This document shows positions 1 through 8,602 of a stretch of 64,000 nt of DNA, in pieces. This DNA is from an uncultured Ruminococcus sp. (GTDB lineage Bacteria > Bacillota > Clostridia > Oscillospirales > Acutalibacteraceae): assembly GCA_902766885.1 (NCBI GenBank), contig CACXFS010000010.1, positions 30,127 through 94,126 on the forward strand, given 5' to 3'. A program made the translations under genes and the position numbers. The notes below the pieces were generated by a model. That model had not been told where the DNA came from, did no database searches, and saw nothing but the letters and a program-made list of their open reading frames with translations. Every line of letters begins with the position of its first letter. Within the stretch, counting starts at the first letter, position 1.

Positions 1-328
1 AATTCGTTAAAGGGCAACAAAAGCGTAATATTTTTATTTCCAAATTTTTTGTAAATATTTTATGCATAGTAGCTAAAAATATTTTTATTTTTTTACTACT
101 TGCACAAGGTCGAGTGCCTCGACACGCAAAATAAATGATTGTAGCGGCGAACCGTGTTTGCCGGAATGAATAAATTGTTTCACAATTTATTCACAGGGAC
201 GTCTGGGAAGCCGTCCCCTACGGCGATACAGAAAACGTTTATATTACAGCATCAATAATTTGAGCAATATACTTTTGAATTATTGTAATTTTTCGGGCGA
301 AAGCTAATTACGAATTACGCATTCCGCA
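1..328. repeat. Intergenic repeat mosaic downstream of PBP2
   Basis: There is no credible gene here. A copy of the GTCGAGTGCCTCGAC palindrome (family F) lies at 109-130. A gtagcggcgaa..tttgccg palindrome (family E) lies near 140-163, and a gggacgtctgggaag..ccgtcccc hairpin (family B) at 196-222. The stretch ends in the ttacgcattccgcatt motif (family G) at about 310-330. These motifs recur in most gaps of the window. The family B hairpin may end PBP2 transcription, but it has no T-run. Confidence 0.7.
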
Positions 329-2371
329 TTATTTAAAGTAAGCGTCAAGCAAATCCTTTGCTACCTGCATTGAATATCTGCCCTTTGCGCCGTGCTCAAT
401 TACAACCGCAACTGCAACCTCGGGCTTATCGTAGGGTGCATAGCAGATAAACGTCGTGTGGTCAGAGCCTGCGTTTTCAGCTGTGCCCGTTTTTGCCGCA
501 ACCTTTACCTTGTAATCTCCAAACATTGAGTACGCCGTTCCGTCCTCGCTTTGCGTTACTTCAAGCATTGCTTTCTGCACGATTTCAAGGTTTTCTTTTG
601 AAATTCCGCAGGTATCGACAACTGTCGGGTTGCTGTAATCTTCAATCGTCTTGGTACGTTCGTAGTCGGTAATCTTGCTTACAACGTGGGTTTTCAGCCT
701 TGTGCCGTCGTTTGCAAGCGTAGCCGCATAGGTGGCAAGCTGCAGCGGAGTGAACGCATTGTCAGACTGACCGATTGCCGCCTGAACGGTGTTGCCGGGC
801 ATCCAGTCTGTACTGTCACGCCCTGCAAGAGTGCCCTTTGACTCCTCAATTTCAATTCCCGTATATTCACCGAGCCCGAATTTTTCGGAGTAGAGGTACA
901 TTGTTTCAATTCCGAGTCGTCTGCCTGTTTCGGCGAAAAAGTAGTTGCACGACTGCGCAATTGCTCCCGTTACGTCCAAATCGCCGTGATAGTGCATACA
1001 GTGCACAACGTTGCTGGGATAGTAGTCGTATTCCTGTTTGCAGAAAATTTCGGTATCCTTTGTAATCGTCTTTTCTTCAAGCGCCGCACAAGCAACGCAC
1101 GGCTTGTAAACCGAGCCGCAGGCAAAACTTCCGACAGATATCCGGTTATACATAGGTGAGTTTTTATTTTCGGAAAGCTTTACATAATAGTCGCCGTACT
1201 GACTGTATTTATTCAAATCATAGGTGGGGTAGCTTGCCGCCGCAAGCACGGAAAAATCCTTGACCGACAGCATTACAACCGCACCAGTTTCGCAGTCCTC
1301 GCCGTAGCCGCTGCCGCCGTATGCCTGTTTTTCGGAAACGCCCTGTGCCTTTGCCGCCTTTACGTTTTCGGCAAGCGACTTTACAGCCGTTTCCTGCAAT
1401 TTTTTGTCGAGCGTGAGGTAAACGGTATTGCCCGGCTTTGAGTCAATCGTTTCAACCGTATCTACGATTGTGCCGTCGGAATTTCTCTTGATAATCTTCA
1501 TTCCGCCCTCGCCCTTGAGTTGACTTTCAAAGGCAAGCTCTATGCCGAATTTGCCTACGCTGTCGGTGAGGGTGTAGGTTTTTTCTCCGTCCTTTAATTC
1601 ATCGTATTCTTCCTCGGTTATTGCACCGAGAGCACCGAGAACGTGGGGCGCAAGGTCAGCGTCCTGCGCTTGTCTGACAAGATAGGTCTGCACGTCAATT
1701 CCGCTTACGCCCTGCGTATTTTCGCTGACTGCGCTGACGGTACTGCGCTTTATGTCCTTTGCAAAAATGTAGGGATTTGAGCTTGAGTACCCTGTAAGTT
1801 CCATATTATAACGAACAGAAACGAGGTTTCTCTGCTCTTTAAGCGACAGATTTTCGTCAATCTCATAACGCTCAAGCAGTTTATTAAAGCAGTCATGAGC
1901 CGTTGTGTTTTCGTCGAGATTCAAAAAGTCCTCCGACAAAAGCGTTGCGATTTCGTCCTCTGCGCACTTTTTGTAGGAAAGCGTGTTTCCCGAAAGTTCA
2001 ATCGGCAGAGTATCCTCCCACTTGTCGCCCGTCAAACTCATCAGATTTATGAGCGCAAGCAAATTTGTATCGAGCGTTTTTTCATTTGCGTAAAGCTTGT
2101 CAATCACGATTTTGTAGTGGGTGGTGTTCACCACAAGTCCGTCGCCGTTTTTGTCGAGGATTTCGCCCCTTGTTGCGTCGGTCTGAACGGTGTAGCTTGT
2201 GGAACGCTTTGCAAGCTCGCTGTACTCACTGCCGTGAATAATCTGCCAGTCAACAAGACGTGCGGTGAAAATCGCAAAGAAAACAAGCGTAATTATAATG
2301 CAGACGGTAATCGTCGTTTTGGAGTATTTATTTTTTGACTCACGCTTTTTGCGCCTTTTGAAAAAATCCAT
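329..2371 (-). CDS. mrdA: Penicillin-binding protein 2, class B transpeptidase of the elongasome
   Basis: This is a class B PBP that cross-links peptidoglycan during cell elongation. The 680-residue protein has a basic cytoplasmic N-terminus and one membrane anchor at about residues 21-41 (TVCIIITLVFFAIFTARLVD). A PBP dimerisation domain follows (ATRGEILDKNG), then a C-terminal transpeptidase domain. The catalytic motifs are visible: SxxK as SVYK within FACGSVYKP, SxN as SCN in AQSCNYFF, and KTG in AAKTGTAENAG. It is the last gene of mreB-mreC-mreD-mrdA, so it most likely works with the MreB cytoskeleton. It follows mreD after a 138 bp gap that holds a family A repeat. Assignment to PBP2 rather than a sporulation PBP rests mainly on this operon context. 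Confidence 0.93.
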   Translation of the reverse strand: MDFFKRRKKRESKNKYSKTTITVCIIITLVFFAIFTARLVDWQIIHGSEYSELAKRSTSYTVQTDATRGEILDKNGDGLVVNTTHYKIVIDKLYANEKTLDTNLLALINLMSLTGDKWEDTLPIELSGNTLSYKKCAEDEIATLLSEDFLNLDENTTAHDCFNKLLERYEIDENLSLKEQRNLVSVRYNMELTGYSSSNPYIFAKDIKRSTVSAVSENTQGVSGIDVQTYLVRQAQDADLAPHVLGALGAITEEEYDELKDGEKTYTLTDSVGKFGIELAFESQLKGEGGMKIIKRNSDGTIVDTVETIDSKPGNTVYLTLDKKLQETAVKSLAENVKAAKAQGVSEKQAYGGSGYGEDCETGAVVMLSVKDFSVLAAASYPTYDLNKYSQYGDYYVKLSENKNSPMYNRISVGSFACGSVYKPCVACAALEEKTITKDTEIFCKQEYDYYPSNVVHCMHYHGDLDVTGAIAQSCNYFFAETGRRLGIETMYLYSEKFGLGEYTGIEIEESKGTLAGRDSTDWMPGNTVQAAIGQSDNAFTPLQLATYAATLANDGTRLKTHVVSKITDYERTKTIEDYSNPTVVDTCGISKENLEIVQKAMLEVTQSEDGTAYSMFGDYKVKVAAKTGTAENAGSDHTTFICYAPYDKPEVAVAVVIEHGAKGRYSMQVAKDLLDAYFK

Positions 2372-2422
2372 ATGTATTGCTCTCTGAATTGAATTAACGA
2401 TTGGCGATTGGTTAATTTATTG

Positions 2423-2502
2423 TGTAGGGAACAGTCTTGACTGTTCCGGAAAAATCAGAAGTCGTCTGTAAATCAACGGAACGGTCAAGACCGTTCCCTA
2501 CA
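2423..2502. repeat. Family A paired-palindrome element
   Basis: Two 20 bp perfect palindromes, GGAACAGTCTTGACTGTTCC and GGAACGGTCAAGACCGTTCC, are flanked by outward tgtag and ctaca. The whole unit is also an imperfect inverted repeat. It lies between mreD and the PBP2 gene. Similar units occur at 10279, 23050, 29284, 33695, 36687 and 39457, with a solo form at 17653. Confidence 0.85.
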
Positions 2503-2509
2503 ATGTTGT

Positions 2510-3013
2510 TTAACTCTTAAAACTTTTATGCAGAAACCGTACCAACAGACATACTGGAATGAACATAACAAACGTATATACAATCCGTGAAACGTAGTGG
2601 TTAACAAACAGAATCTGCCAGTCGGGAATGCCCGAAAACACCTTGAATATCAGAAAATAAACTCCGATTGAAAGCACAGTTGCGATTGCGGAGTAAACCG
2701 TTGCCGAAAAAATATTCGGCACGAAATATGTACTGAACACATGCGACTCAAAGTAACAAATCAGCGTCAGAATTATCGCAAAATAGCCTATTCCTGAGCC
2801 GGCGGCAAGGTCCGTAAGACCTCCGCAGACTGCGCCGAATACAAGCGACGGGACTTCCTTTTCAACCGAGGAAATCGCCAGCGCAAGCGGCAAGAGCAAA
2901 AGCGGTTTTGAGCCGAAAAGTTCGGGCATTAAATTAGGCGTTGCCTGCAAAACATAGAGCAGTATCACCAGCAGGGAATAGGAAAGATATTTAAAAAATC
3001 CGAGGTTTCTCAT
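2510..3013 (-). CDS. mreD: Rod shape-determining protein MreD
   Basis: This 167-residue integral membrane protein belongs to the elongasome that links MreB filaments to cell-wall synthesis. The sequence is almost entirely hydrophobic, with about five predicted membrane spans, including a first helix near YLSYSLLVILLYVLQ and a C-terminal span before a short basic tail. The length is typical for MreD. Its start codon overlaps the end of mreC by 4 bp, which implies translational coupling. Sequence conservation in MreD is low, so the gene order mreB-mreC-mreD-mrdA supports the call strongly. Confidence 0.9.
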   Translation of the reverse strand: MRNLGFFKYLSYSLLVILLYVLQATPNLMPELFGSKPLLLLPLALAISSVEKEVPSLVFGAVCGGLTDLAAGSGIGYFAIILTLICYFESHVFSTYFVPNIFSATVYSAIATVLSIGVYFLIFKVFSGIPDWQILFVNHYVSRIVYTFVMFIPVCLLVRFLHKSFKS

Positions 3014-3840
3014 TGTGTGTTTTTAACCTCGCCTTTCGTGTCAAAGTCGGTGATGACAGCCGCCGAGGTTATTTTGCGAATGTCCTCATACGGCTCAACA
3101 ATTGCATAGCGTGAGGTGTCGTAGGAATTGTACTTTATCTCCTTTACCTTGCCGATAATCAGGTTACCGGGGTATATTCCGCCCGTACCCGAGGTGACAA
3201 TCATATCGCCCTCTTTAATCTTGTTGTTCTCCTCTATTTTTGTAAGGCTTGTGAGGTTGTCGTCGCAGAGTGACGCACTTCCGCTGATGATTCCGCTGTC
3301 GCCTGACTGCTTGTCCACAGCGCCCGCCTTGGTGTCGGGAGAGAGGATTGTCTTGACCTTGCAGGTGGTTAAATCCGCCTTGCATACCCAGCCGACAAGT
3401 CCGTTTTCAGTAATTACGGGGTTATTGACGGCAACACCCGAGGAAGTGCCGATGTCGAGCGTAAAGGAGTAAAAATCGTCGTTTGCGTCACGCATAATCA
3501 CAGTTGCAGGCTGAATTTTATACGACGGATTCTGCTTTTTTAAATCGTAGTATTTCCAGAGCTTTTCATTCTCCTGCTTTACGTCGTAATAGTCGGCAAG
3601 CTGCTCTCTGAGCTCGGCATTTTCCTTTTTGAGCTTTTCGTTTTCGGCTTTTAAATCGTCATAGCCTGCACTGTCGGCGCTTGCAGTTGCATTCGCCGTC
3701 ACGCTGAAAATTCCGTTTGTAAAGGCGTTTACGGCACTCGGAATGACCGAGTTTTCGCCGAGCGACAAAACAGCCGCCACGCAAAGAATCACAAGCGTTA
3801 TTATAAGAGGTTTAAGGTTTTTGTTCTTTATCCGTTTCAT
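3010..3840 (-). CDS. mreC: Rod shape-determining protein MreC
   Basis: MreC is the bitopic scaffold protein of the elongasome and contacts MreB, MreD and PBP2. The 276-residue protein has a short basic N-terminus, one membrane helix at about residues 10-28, a coiled coil rich in Glu, Lys and Leu (YDDLKAENEKLKKENAEL, about residues 60-95), and a C-terminal beta-barrel region. The motif VTSGTGGIYPGNLIIGKV near residue 220 is characteristic of the MreC domain. It lies 45 bp after mreB, and its last 4 bp overlap mreD. Confidence 0.95.
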   Translation of the reverse strand: MKRIKNKNLKPLIITLVILCVAAVLSLGENSVIPSAVNAFTNGIFSVTANATASADSAGYDDLKAENEKLKKENAELREQLADYYDVKQENEKLWKYYDLKKQNPSYKIQPATVIMRDANDDFYSFTLDIGTSSGVAVNNPVITENGLVGWVCKADLTTCKVKTILSPDTKAGAVDKQSGDSGIISGSASLCDDNLTSLTKIEENNKIKEGDMIVTSGTGGIYPGNLIIGKVKEIKYNSYDTSRYAIVEPYEDIRKITSAAVITDFDTKGEVKNTQ

Positions 3841-3885
3841 ATAGTTAATGCATTTATATTAATAAATTCCGAATTCCGAATTAAT

Positions 3886-4896
3886 TTATCTGTTGTGCTT
3901 ATACTGAACGCCCGCAGGCTTGCCGAGCCTTTTTCCTGCGCCGTCAACAACGCAGTCGAGCGGTCTGTCGGCAATGTGAACGGGCATACCCGTCTGCTGC
4001 ATAACGAGCATATCAATTCCTCTTAAAAGCGCACCGCCGCCTGTCAGCATAATTCCGTGGTCGATAATATCCGCCGAAAGCTCGGGCGGAGTTTTTTCAA
4101 GCGTTGTCTTAATCGCCTCAACAATCGTCATAAGCGGGTCTGCAAGTGCGTCACGCACCTCGGAAGCTGTAATTGTAATGTCCTTTGGAAGTCCGTCAAC
4201 AAGGTTTCTGCCTTTTACAACAAGGCTCTTTTCGTCCTCATAGGGGTAGGCAGAGCCGATTTTGATTTTAATATCCTCGGCAGTTCTCTCGCCGATTAAA
4301 AGGTTGTACTTCTTCTTTATATAGGTAGAAATCGACTCGTCAAACTTGTCGCCTGCAACACGCACAGAGCATGCTGTTACGATGTCGCCGAGCGAAATTA
4401 CGGCTACTTCGCTTGTGCCGCCGCCGATATCTACTACCATACTGCCCGTAGGCTCGTCAACGGGCATTCCTGCTCCGATTGCCGCCGCCATAGGCTCCTC
4501 AATCAGAATTACGGGAGGCTTTGCGCCTGCCTCGTATGCGGCGTCCTCAACAGCCTTGCGTTCAACCTCGGTAACACCCGTCGGCATACAGATTATAACC
4601 CTCGGTTTGCTGAAAATTCCGGGCTTTACAGCCTTTTTGATAAAATGCTGGAGCATTTTTGCGGTAATCTTGAAGTCGGCAATCACGCCGTCCTTGAGCG
4701 GACGGACTGCAACGATTGAGCCCGGTGTTCTGCCTATCATATCCTTTGCCTGCGAGCCGACTGCAAGCACGTTGTCACTTCTTATGTCAACCGCAACAAC
4801 CGACGGCTCACGCAGAATTATTCCCTTGCCCTTAAGGCACACAAGCGTATTGGCTGTACCGAGGTCGATTCCTATATCCTTTGAAAATGAAAACAT
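3886..4896 (-). CDS. mreB: Rod shape-determining actin homologue MreB
   Basis: MreB is the bacterial actin that organises lateral wall growth. The 336-residue protein has the actin-fold motifs: phosphate-1 loop [12 protein letters not shown] near the N-terminus, phosphate-2 region [15 protein letters not shown] near residue 157, and the C-terminal adenosine loop [12 protein letters not shown] near residue 285. The length is normal. It is the first gene of a four-gene minus-strand operon. The Shine-Dalgarno GGGGAG lies just upstream, and a promoter with 17 bp spacing is at 4935-4963. Confidence 0.97.
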   Translation of the reverse strand: MFSFSKDIGIDLGTANTLVCLKGKGIILREPSVVAVDIRSDNVLAVGSQAKDMIGRTPGSIVAVRPLKDGVIADFKITAKMLQHFIKKAVKPGIFSKPRVIICMPTGVTEVERKAVEDAAYEAGAKPPVILIEEPMAAAIGAGMPVDEPTGSMVVDIGGGTSEVAVISLGDIVTACSVRVAGDKFDESISTYIKKKYNLLIGERTAEDIKIKIGSAYPYEDEKSLVVKGRNLVDGLPKDITITASEVRDALADPLMTIVEAIKTTLEKTPPELSADIIDHGIMLTGGGALLRGIDMLVMQQTGMPVHIADRPLDCVVDGAGKRLGKPAGVQYKHNR

Positions 4897-4934
4897 TTTA
4901 ACAGCTCCCCGTTTTTTAAATTTATTATTACTTC

Positions 4935-4963
4935 ATTTTAATATATCACTTATGCAGTATCAA
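4935..4963 (-). promoter_or_regulatory. Probable promoter of the mreB operon
   Basis: Read on the minus strand, TTGATA (4958-4963) and TAAAAT (4935-4940) are separated by 17 bp and sit about 40 bp upstream of the mreB start. They resemble a vegetative sigma-A promoter. This is a pattern match only. Confidence 0.55.
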
Positions 4964-5006
4964 GCTGTTCCTGTCGAAAAACACTTGATTTGTTTTTATT
5001 GTTATA

Positions 5007-5035
5007 TTGACTTTTTTGACACAATAATATATAAT
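5007..5035 (+). promoter_or_regulatory. Promoter of small RNA in module 1
   Basis: TTGACT (5007-5012) and a consensus TATAAT (5030-5035) are separated by exactly 17 bp. No plus-strand gene follows. A short transcribed stretch ends in a strong hairpin at 5095-5130, so this promoter most likely drives a small RNA. Confidence 0.7.
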
Positions 5036-5041
5036 AATGTT

Positions 5042-5135
5042 ACAGGGAAAACCGTCAAAGCGGTTAGCCTCTATGAAAATTGAAAATTATAAAAAATAAT
5101 CGCCTTTCATTCGACCGTCGGGCGATTATTTTTTT
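5042..5135 (+). ncRNA. Candidate antitoxin small RNA of module 1
   Basis: This is a predicted RNA of about 95 nt that starts just after the promoter at 5007-5035 and ends at the shared terminator at 5095-5130. Its 3' half is antisense to the end of the tiny peptide gene on the minus strand. Near its 5' end it contains CGTCAAA (5053-5059). The same sequence appears at 5229-5235 in the leader of the peptide mRNA, which reads the other strand, so the two RNAs are complementary there. It also carries GCGGTTAGCC, shared with the small RNAs at 10.6 and 11.8 kb. The role as antitoxin is inferred from par/Fst-type architecture. Confidence 0.55.
5095..5130. terminator. Shared bidirectional terminator of module 1
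   Basis: A perfect 10 bp stem, AATAATCGCC paired with GGCGATTATT, has an A-tract on its left and a T-tract on its right. It can therefore end transcription from both directions. The stop codon of the minus-strand peptide gene lies in the right arm. Confidence 0.75.
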
Positions 5136-5197
5136 ATGTACTTAACGACCTCTGCAATTGCTACCAATAATACTATAAGTAAAACTGTTTCAGTCAT
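5126..5197 (-). CDS. Tiny hydrophobic peptide, candidate type I toxin (module 1)
   Basis: A 23-codon gene encodes a single membrane helix: it begins MTETVLLIVLLVAIAEVV and ends in a Lys-rich tail. The start is well supported by the strong Shine-Dalgarno GGAGGTGAT, spaced 5 nt from the ATG. The gene has its own promoter (5272-5300), a leader of about 65 nt with an ACGTC/GACGT hairpin just before the Shine-Dalgarno, and a terminator shared with the opposing small RNA. Short hydrophobic peptides with a basic tail opposed by an antisense RNA are typical of type I toxins. It has no Fst or Ldr signature that I recognise, so toxicity is an inference. Confidence 0.6.
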   Translation of the reverse strand: MTETVLLIVLLVAIAEVVKYIKK

Positions 5198-5271
5198 AGT
5201 GCATCACCTCCAACGTCACGTTTTGCGACGTCAAAAGTGCTAACCGCCTTAACTTCCCTGTAACAATTCAA

Positions 5272-5300
5272 ATTCTATTACAGATTATACAATTTGTCAA
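5272..5300 (-). promoter_or_regulatory. Promoter of the tiny peptide gene in module 1
   Basis: On the minus strand, consensus TTGACA (5295-5300) and TAGAAT (5272-5277) are spaced 17 bp apart. The predicted transcript begins with GTTACAGGGAA (5254-5264). The same 11 nt lie at the start of the opposing small RNA (5039-5049), so the module is bounded by an inverted repeat. Confidence 0.65.
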
Positions 5301-5380
5301 CGTTTCCCAATATTGCAATTACTTTTATTTTTTGGTATTATATGATAAATAGACTTTACTACAAAATATCGAGGTATATT

Positions 5381-6109
5381 ATGGCTTGGTTTTTTACGGA
5401 ACACAATATTAAAGGCGACCAGTACATTATTTCGGGCGAGGACGCAAAGCACATTTCAAAGGTTCTGCGTATGAGCAGGGGCGAGGAGCTTACTATCGTG
5501 ACACCCGACAAAACCCAGTGTTTATGCGAGGTTTTCAGCATTAACAGCGACAGCGTGACCGTTGACGTAATTTCAAAAAAGCCCTGCAAAAACGAGCCCG
5601 ACGTGTTCGTAACGCTCTATCAGGCTCTTCCCAAAAGCGACAAAATGGACTTTATCGTGCAGAAATGCGTTGAGCTGGGTGTAAGCAGGATTGTCCCTAT
5701 GCTGTCGGCTCGGTGCGTGTCACGTCCCGACGCAAAGTCGCTTGTAAAAAAGCGTGAGCGCTGGCAAAAAATCGCACTTCAGGCGGCTATGCAGAGCAGG
5801 AGAGGAATTATCCCCGAGGTCTGCCCCTGCGTTTCGTTTCAGAATGCAGCTGAGCTTACAAAATCAAATGAACAGACGATTATTTTCTACGAAATGGGCG
5901 GCGCTCCCGTGAGGGAAATTATCAAGGACAATCCGAAAACAATCGGGATGTTCATCGGCAGTGAGGGCGGCTTTGAGCAAAGCGAGGTTGATTTGATTAC
6001 AAAATCGGGCGGCACTGCGGCAACGCTCGGCAAAAGGATTTTAAGAGCCGAAACTGCGCCATTGGCGGCTTTGTCGGTGATTATGTATCAGACGGGAAAT
6101 TTTGATTAA
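5381..6109 (+). CDS. rsmE: 16S rRNA m3U1498 methyltransferase RsmE
   Basis: RsmE is a SPOUT-class, SAM-dependent methyltransferase that methylates N3 of U1498 in 16S rRNA. The open frame extends back to 5294, but the ATG at 5381 is preferred. It follows GAGGT at a suitable distance and gives the usual N-terminus MAWFFTEHNIKGDQYIISG (242 residues). An N-terminal PUA-like domain is followed by the SPOUT domain, which carries the knot motifs IGMFIGSEGGFEQSEVDL and LGKRILRAETAPLAALSVI. The mtnN gene follows after 28 bp, so the two are probably co-transcribed. Confidence 0.95.
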   Translation: MAWFFTEHNIKGDQYIISGEDAKHISKVLRMSRGEELTIVTPDKTQCLCEVFSINSDSVTVDVISKKPCKNEPDVFVTLYQALPKSDKMDFIVQKCVELGVSRIVPMLSARCVSRPDAKSLVKKRERWQKIALQAAMQSRRGIIPEVCPCVSFQNAAELTKSNEQTIIFYEMGGAPVREIIKDNPKTIGMFIGSEGGFEQSEVDLITKSGGTAATLGKRILRAETAPLAALSVIMYQTGNFD

Positions 6110-6137
6110 CATTTAAAATTAAATATAGGTGAATAAA

Positions 6138-6845
6138 ATGATAGGAATTATTTGTGCAATGCAGATTGAGGCTGACGGAATAATCACCCTCTGCGAAAAC
6201 GTAAAGACAAGAACTCACGCAAAAATGAAATTTACTCTCGGAACTCTCCACGGCAAGGACGTATGCGTTGTTGTGTGCGGAGTCGGCAAGGTGAACGCCG
6301 CAATGTGTGCGCTTATGCTGATTGAAAAATACAAGCCCGATATTGTGCTCAACAGCGGCGTTGCAGGCTCGCTTTCACCGATTGTCGGCATAGGCGACAT
6401 CGTGGTTGCCACAAAGTCGGTTGAGCACGATATGAACGGTACTGCTCTCGGCGACAAACAGGGCGAAATCACCTTTCCCGACGGCAATATGATGTTCTTT
6501 GAGTGCGACAAGCAGGCGTCAACTCTGCTCGCCGCAATATGCAAGGAAATTCCCGACACAAAGGTTGCGCAGGGAATTATCGCAAGCGGAGATATTTTTG
6601 TTTCAGACCGCAAGCAGAGATTCAAGATTAACGACCGTTTCGGTGCGCTTGCGTGTGAAATGGAGGGTGCGGCTATCGGTCACGTCTGCGCAAGGTGCGA
6701 GGTACCCTACGGGATTATCCGTGCAATTTCCGATGATCTGGACGAGAACAAGGGTATGGATTTTGTAAAATTCTGCGAGCTTGCAAGCAAAAAGACCGTT
6801 GCGGCAGTCAGCGGATTTGTTAAAGCGTATTCCGACAAAATGTGA
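6138..6845 (+). CDS. mtnN: 5'-methylthioadenosine/S-adenosylhomocysteine nucleosidase
   Basis: The enzyme hydrolyses methylthioadenosine and S-adenosylhomocysteine to adenine and the thiosugar, recycling SAM by-products. The protein (235 residues from the ATG at 6138, after the Shine-Dalgarno AGGTG) has the family start MIGIICAMQIEADGI and the purine-binding segment VLNSGVAGSL. The motif GALACEMEGAAIGHVC carries the substrate-contacting Met-Glu, and the catalytic Asp is in AISDDLD. An in-frame GTG at 6129 would add three residues but overlaps the Shine-Dalgarno. It lies next to rsmE, whose SAM-dependent chemistry fits but does not prove a functional link. Confidence 0.95.
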   Translation: MIGIICAMQIEADGIITLCENVKTRTHAKMKFTLGTLHGKDVCVVVCGVGKVNAAMCALMLIEKYKPDIVLNSGVAGSLSPIVGIGDIVVATKSVEHDMNGTALGDKQGEITFPDGNMMFFECDKQASTLLAAICKEIPDTKVAQGIIASGDIFVSDRKQRFKINDRFGALACEMEGAAIGHVCARCEVPYGIIRAISDDLDENKGMDFVKFCELASKKTVAAVSGFVKAYSDKM

Positions 6846-6854
6846 GTTTTTCTA

Positions 6855-6883
6855 TTGACAACAACGCTTTAATTAAGTAAAAT
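6855..6883 (+). promoter_or_regulatory. Promoter upstream of ilvB
   Basis: Consensus TTGACA (6855-6860) and TAAAAT (6878-6883) are spaced 17 bp apart, about 50 bp before ilvB. The short leader leaves no room for a T-box or a leader-peptide attenuator, so control by branched-chain amino acids is not evident in the sequence. Confidence 0.65.
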
Positions 6884-6934
6884 TAATAGTTAGTCATTGA
6901 TTTATGATACCTGATATATAAGGAGAGATATATA

Positions 6935-8602
6935 ATGCAGCTTACAGGTGCAGAAATAATTTGTGAATGTCTGCTTGAACAGGGGGTTGACACCGTTTTC
7001 GGTTATCCCGGCGGTGCGGCGCTGAATACATACGACGCCCTCTACAAGTACAGCGACAGAATCAATCATATTCTCACGGCTCACGAACAGGGAGCTTCCC
7101 ACGCCGCTGACGGCTATGCACGTTCAACAGGAAAAACAGGCGTTGTTATGACAACCTCGGGTCCCGGTGCAACAAACATTGTAACAGGACTTGCAACAGC
7201 TAACATCGACAGCATTCCGCTTGTTGCAATTACGGGCAACGTAACAACCGACCAGCTCGGACGTGACAGCTTTCAGGAGGTTGACATCGTCGACATCGTA
7301 AAGCCTGTTACAAAGGCAAGCTACCTTGTTGAAAAGGTCGAAGACCTCGCCGACACAATCCGAAAAGCTTTTGCTCTTGCGCAACACGGCAGAAAAGGTC
7401 CTGTACTCGTTGACGTGCCTAAGGACGTAACTGCAAACAAAACAGAATTTACTCCCAAAGCACCCGAAAAGCCGGAGCTTTTTGAAATTAAAAATCCCGA
7501 AAGCGTAAGACGTGTTCAGGAACTTATCAGAAATTCAAAGCGTCCGATGATTTACGCAGGCGGCGGTATTCTGAGTGCAAACGCAAGTCCCGAATTCAAG
7601 GCTTTTGCAGAGCTTATTGACGCTCCGGTCTGCTGTTCGCTTATGGGACTCGGCTGTATTCCTGCAAGTCACCCGCTCTGCGTGGGCAACATAGGTATGC
7701 ACGGCGGCTATGAATCGGGAATGGCTACTGCGGAATGTGACCTTATGATTGCGTGCGGCGCAAGATTCTCTGACCGAGTTGCAGGCGACCGTGAAAAATT
7801 CGGCGAACAGGCTAAGATTGTTCAGCTTGAAATTGACGAAAAGGAAATCAACAAAAATGTTAAGGTTGACGAGTACATTCTCGGCGACATCAAGAATATA
7901 TTAATTGCACTTACCGTCGGTCTTGAACAGCAGAAGCATGAGGACTGGCTTGCAAAGATTGAGGAGTGGAAGCACCACTTTGACGACGTAAAAGCACCCG
8001 AAAGCGAATATCCGCTTCCGCAGGATATTTTACAGGCTATCAACGAAATCAAGGCTGACGACGACATTATTGCAACCGACGTGGGACAGCACCAGATGTG
8101 GGTTGCACAGTATAGCAGAATTGAGGCAAGAAAAACTCTGCTCACCTCGGGCGGAATGGGCACAATGGGTTACGGTATGGGTGCCGCAATCGGCGCACAG
8201 GTTTCACACCCCGACAAGAGAGTTTTCCTCATTACGGGTGACGGAAGCTTTCATATGAACTTAAACGAACTTGTAACGATGAAGTCGTATGATTTGCCCG
8301 TTGTAGTTGTTGTTATGAACAACAGCGTGCTCGGTATGGTAAGGCAGTGGCAAAAGCTGTTTTACGGCAGTCGTTTTTCACAGACAGACCCCCACAGGGC
8401 AACGGATTTTGTAAAGCTTGCAAACGCATTCGGCGTTGAGGGAATGAGAATTACAAAGCCCGAGGAGATTAAGCCTGTTTTGCAGAAGGCATTTGATTTG
8501 AAGAAACCCGTTGTGGTTGACTGCGTAATCAGTCCCGATGTGAATGTTCTCCCGATGATTCCTCCGGGAAAAACAATTGCAGAAATTGTAACTGAAATGT
8601 AG
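6935..8602 (+). CDS. ilvB: Acetolactate synthase, large (catalytic) subunit
   Basis: This thiamine diphosphate enzyme condenses pyruvate into 2-acetolactate or 2-aceto-2-hydroxybutyrate at the start of valine, leucine and isoleucine synthesis. The 555-residue protein has the TPP-activating Glu in LTAHEQGASHAADGYAR. It then has a FAD-binding central domain and the TPP/Mg motif ITGDGSFHMN ending in MNNSVLGMVRQWQ. The start has GGAGAG upstream. No small regulatory subunit (ilvN/ilvH), ilvC or ilvD lies beside it, which is unusual for a biosynthetic acetolactate synthase. A catabolic type is less likely, because the FAD-region sequence resembles the anabolic class. Confidence 0.93.
   Translation: MQLTGAEIICECLLEQGVDTVFGYPGGAALNTYDALYKYSDRINHILTAHEQGASHAADGYARSTGKTGVVMTTSGPGATNIVTGLATANIDSIPLVAITGNVTTDQLGRDSFQEVDIVDIVKPVTKASYLVEKVEDLADTIRKAFALAQHGRKGPVLVDVPKDVTANKTEFTPKAPEKPELFEIKNPESVRRVQELIRNSKRPMIYAGGGILSANASPEFKAFAELIDAPVCCSLMGLGCIPASHPLCVGNIGMHGGYESGMATAECDLMIACGARFSDRVAGDREKFGEQAKIVQLEIDEKEINKNVKVDEYILGDIKNILIALTVGLEQQKHEDWLAKIEEWKHHFDDVKAPESEYPLPQDILQAINEIKADDDIIATDVGQHQMWVAQYSRIEARKTLLTSGGMGTMGYGMGAAIGAQVSHPDKRVFLITGDGSFHMNLNELVTMKSYDLPVVVVVMNNSVLGMVRQWQKLFYGSRFSQTDPHRATDFVKLANAFGVEGMRITKPEEIKPVLQKAFDLKKPVVVDCVISPDVNVLPMIPPGKTIAEIVTEM

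Noticed and set aside
694-960. Open frames inside the PBP2 gene on both strands (also 775-1065 and 1895-2338)
   Set aside because: The PBP2 frame has all catalytic motifs. The others have no start signals and no family resemblance.
4346-5083. 245-codon open frame on the plus strand opposite mreB
   Set aside because: It is a shadow of mreB on the other strand, low-complexity Ser/Ala/Ile-rich, with no ribosome site. It also runs through the module 1 promoter.
6884-6934. T-box or attenuator before ilvB
   Set aside because: Only about 50 nt separate promoter and start, with no T-box motif (TGGNACCGCG) and no terminator.
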